A stretch of DNA of 41,807 nt from Candidatus Cloacimonadota bacterium (GTDB lineage: Bacteria; Cloacimonadota; Cloacimonadia; Cloacimonadales; Cloacimonadaceae): NCBI GenBank assembly GCA_030154085.1, contig JASKKR010000017.1, positions 1 to 41,807 of the forward strand. Reading direction: 5' to 3'. The number at the start of each line of letters is the position of its first letter. Within the stretch, counting starts at the first letter, position 1. Below are positions 39,776 through 41,807 of this stretch, in pieces. The notes under the pieces were generated by a model. The model did not search any database. It had not been told where the DNA came from and worked only from the letters and a program-made list of their open reading frames with translations. The position numbers and the translations under genes were made by a program.

Positions 39776-39967
39776 AAGGTGATGATTAAGCGCGCGTGTC
39801 ATTCTCTTAGAAAAAGCTTAATAAGTAGCTATATCAGCTTTGCAATTTTTCAATTGTTTAAAATTGATCATTCTGAACCATGCTGTATCTGATGACATAT
39901 GTAAAGATTAGCTAAGTAAAAGTGAATCAGGATGAGACTTTGGTCAATAGATTCAGTAAGATTGTTC

Positions 39968-39996
39968 TTGACAAAATATACTATTTTTGATTTAAT
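39968..39996 (+). promoter_or_regulatory. Promoter of tRNA-Phe
   Basis: TTGACA at 39968-39973 and TTTAAT at 39991-39996 with a 17-bp spacer, 14 bp before the mature tRNA end. Confidence 0.65.
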
Positions 39997-40010
39997 GATT
40001 ATCACTGTGT

Positions 40011-40086
40011 GGCGAGATAGCTCAGACGGTAGAGCAGAGGCCTGAAAAGCCTTGTGTCCCCAGTTCAATTCTGGGTCTCGCCACCA
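40011..40086 (+). tRNA. tRNA-Phe (anticodon GAA)
   Basis: Acceptor GGCGAGA/TCTCGCC, D-arm GCTC...GAGC, anticodon stem GAGGC/GCCTT (with wobble) and loop CTGAAAA giving GAA, T-arm CCCAG-TTCAATT-CTGGG. CCA is encoded. Confidence 0.96.
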
Positions 40087-40175
40087 TTTTTGTATTCTGT
40101 TACTTATAACATAACTACTTCGTGAATCATCCTTCTTGCCTATACCGGTTTCTTCCCTCTTTTTTGATATTTTAC

Positions 40176-40202
40176 TTTACACATAGAATGCCTTTTTATA
40201 AT
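40176..40202 (+). promoter_or_regulatory. Promoter candidate for the response regulator
   Basis: TTTACA (40176-40181) and a consensus TATAAT (40197-40202), 15 bases apart, 40 bp before the ATG. The spacer is short. Confidence 0.4.
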
Positions 40203-40242
40203 TTGATTCTACTCTAACATAACAAATAAGAAAGAGGTTACG

Positions 40243-40614
40243 ATGTCTAAAATCTTGGTAATAGAAGATGAAGATAGTTTCCGTAATGTGCTAGTTAAAA
40301 TGCTAACGAAAGCTGGATATGAAGTGCGCCAGGCTGGTGATGGGAATCAAGCGTTGACTGTCTGTGAACAATTCATGCCTGATCTAGTCCTGACTGATAT
40401 CATTATGCCAGATAAAGAGGGATTGGAGACCATTCAGGAGCTCATGGAGATCAGACCCGGAATAAAGATCATTGCTATGAGCGGTGGCGGCAGGTTTGGC
40501 ACGGATAGTTATTTACCATTAGCTGAGCAATTGGGAGCCAAAGCCACATTACAAAAGCCCTTTATGAGAGAAGATCTCTTGGAAACCGTCAAATCTGTTT
40601 TAGCGGGAGATTGA
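40243..40614 (+). CDS. Stand-alone response regulator receiver domain
   Basis: The 123 residues form a single CheY-like domain. E8 and D9 are the acidic pocket, D52 in LVLTDIIMP is the phosphoacceptor, S80 in AMSGG is the switch residue and K105 in LQKPF the conserved lysine. No output domain follows, so it must act by protein contact or as a phosphorelay intermediate. No histidine kinase lies nearby. Its last 15 bp overlap the end of the convergent glycosyltransferase gene. AAGAGG precedes the ATG. Confidence 0.93.
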   Translation: MSKILVIEDEDSFRNVLVKMLTKAGYEVRQAGDGNQALTVCEQFMPDLVLTDIIMPDKEGLETIQELMEIRPGIKIIAMSGGGRFGTDSYLPLAEQLGAKATLQKPFMREDLLETVKSVLAGD

Positions 40615-41751
40615 TTCTTCAAATGCTGATATGAGTTTCTTGCAAACGATATTTTCTGAGTAGTGATTCAAACAATAAGTTCTGATCTTGCCCGCATCAA
40701 ATCTATTCTGTTGATCTTTAAAACTTATGATTGCATTCGCTATAGATCCTGGGTTATTGGATTTACATAGAATACCAGTAGTTGCGTTAATAATATCAGC
40801 TGGACCTCCACAATCTGTAGCAACGCTTGGAATTCCGCAGCTCATGGCTTCAATGAGCACCATGCTAAAGCTTTCTATCCGCGATGGCATTACGTAAAGA
40901 TCGCTTTTTTGATATTGTGTCCTTGCCTGCATCTTATTTAGAGTTCCACAAAATTTGATTGGCAGTTTGGCTGCATTCTTCTTAATCTGAGCATAAAGTG
41001 GACCATCTCCTGCCCAGACCATTGAAAACTTAAATCTTTTTTTCCAGAGAATGTAAAGAGCCTCTAAAAGATCTTCTACTCCCTTAGCTTGAGTGAAAGT
41101 GGACATGCTAAACAGTCTGATTTCATCTCTTGATTCTTGTTTAGAGCTTGGGACCCAAAAGTTTGTATCCACCATGTTTGGAATTACATCAGCTTCCCGT
41201 CCAGTATAAAAGAGGATCTGCTCTTTTATGTAATTGCTAACAGCTATTATTTTGCTGGCATTTTGGATTGGTTTTGCCAAGAGATCAGAAAGCTTGCCTT
41301 TATGTAAAAACTCAGGGAATGGGAAGGGACCACTATGCTCTGCTATAATATATGGAACGTCCCATTTTTCTGCAAGTTGCTGTGCTATAAATCCTGCCGG
41401 GAAAGTTACAAGAGCATAGATGAGATCCGGCTTTAGCTCATGAGCAAGATCAAAAGAATTTAGATTGCCGCGTGTGATGCTGCTAGTCCAGCTAAGGTGC
41501 GGGATCCGAATTTCTTCGAGCCTATCAGTGTGGTATAATCTTTCCGGTTTTGCTTGTCTGTAATCATGAAGCACTGCCAGATTTGAGAAAGCCCTTCTGA
41601 GGCGAATTTGAAAGCGGTTTTGCCCATAATTCAATATCTTATAGCTATGATCACTATGTTTTGCTAAAGCAATTGCTTGATCCAAAAAGAATCTTCCCGC
41701 TAGCGGATCTTTAGGATGGGGGTACCAAGATGGAATTATTAAGATATTCAT
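40600..41751 (-). CDS. Family 4 glycosyltransferase
   Basis: The 383-residue GT-B enzyme starts NILIIPSWYPHPKDPLAGRFF, typical of GT4 exopolysaccharide and LPS enzymes. The donor-binding half has VMPSRIESFSMVLIEAMSCG (the E-x7-E motif, about 292-308) and ATDCGG. It would add a sugar from a nucleotide donor during surface glycan synthesis at the inner membrane. Its ATG overlaps the stop of the gene to the right as ATGA, so it belongs to an operon entering from beyond the window. The nature of the sugar is unknown. Confidence 0.9.
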   Translation of the reverse strand: MNILIIPSWYPHPKDPLAGRFFLDQAIALAKHSDHSYKILNYGQNRFQIRLRRAFSNLAVLHDYRQAKPERLYHTDRLEEIRIPHLSWTSSITRGNLNSFDLAHELKPDLIYALVTFPAGFIAQQLAEKWDVPYIIAEHSGPFPFPEFLHKGKLSDLLAKPIQNASKIIAVSNYIKEQILFYTGREADVIPNMVDTNFWVPSSKQESRDEIRLFSMSTFTQAKGVEDLLEALYILWKKRFKFSMVWAGDGPLYAQIKKNAAKLPIKFCGTLNKMQARTQYQKSDLYVMPSRIESFSMVLIEAMSCGIPSVATDCGGPADIINATTGILCKSNNPGSIANAIISFKDQQNRFDAGKIRTYCLNHYSENIVCKKLISAFEESISR

Positions 41752-41807
41752 TTTCTTACTCTATGCAACAGATCTACACAAAAATCTTTGGCTAGTTGTA
41801 GGTCACA
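41748..41807 (-). CDS. 3' end of a gene entering from the right edge
   Basis: Nineteen codons read without a stop from the edge (ending LLHRVRK) to a TGA that overlaps the glycosyltransferase start. The overlap is the same kind seen throughout the minus-strand operons, so this is probably the tail of another surface-glycan gene. Too short to identify. Confidence 0.55.
   Translation of the reverse strand, partial: CDLQLAKDFCVDLLHRVRK

Overview
The window looks like a piece of a Candidatus Cloacimonadota (Cloacimonetes/WWE1) chromosome, or a close relative in the FCB group. The grounds are two proteins ending in an FlgD-like/type IX-type C-terminal domain with the PNPF...YNIRGQ signature, lptF and lptG for a Gram-negative envelope, a HydF [FeFe]-hydrogenase maturase implying anaerobic life, and moderately AT-rich coding DNA. 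The taxonomic call is inference from gene style; no database was searched.

Left part (1-13.9 kb): a partial outer-membrane beta-barrel protein with thrombospondin type-3 calcium repeats runs off the left edge. It is divergent from a TetR regulator, and a palindromic operator candidate lies between them. Next comes a three-gene overlapping operon (GT2 polyprenyl-phosphate glycosyltransferase, tandem LAB_N membrane protein, ArnT-like GT39) that probably decorates lipid A or another envelope lipid. Facing it on the minus strand is a seven-gene, almost gapless operon: hydF, nitrilase-family amidohydrolase, ligA, lptF, lptG, a radical SAM/SPASM protein and a small anchored protein.

Middle part (13.9-30.2 kb): a mobile and defence-rich accessory region. 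It holds a group II intron whose reverse transcriptase has been deleted, the remains of a second intron, a 65-nt perfect inverted repeat built from intron 3'-end sequence and its target, a RhuM fragment, a phage-type lysozyme cassette with an in-frame stop, and a type I restriction-modification locus (HsdR plus a fused HsdM-HsdS protein) with accessory genes. One accessory gene is a PD-(D/E)XK/DUF5655-type protein broken by a stop and a frameshift, followed by a truncated IS630-type transposase. A large secreted FlgD-domain protein also lies here. Spread through the region are at least two families of short palindromic repeats. One conserves its stem by compensatory changes.

Right part (30.2-41.8 kb): mostly housekeeping DNA. 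It has a small conserved-looking gene of unknown role, tRNA-Pro(GGG), a GcvT-superfamily protein, a NatA-type ABC ATPase with a permease-CPBP protease fusion overlapping glmS, an arsenic-type operon (arsR, ArsP-type permease, acr3), tRNA-Phe(GAA) with a clear promoter, a stand-alone response regulator, and a GT4 glycosyltransferase coupled to a gene leaving the right edge.

The most unusual material is the structured non-coding DNA of 14-30 kb: covarying hairpin repeats, introns inserted into the repeats, and a fold-back intron scar around a restriction locus that is partly decaying.
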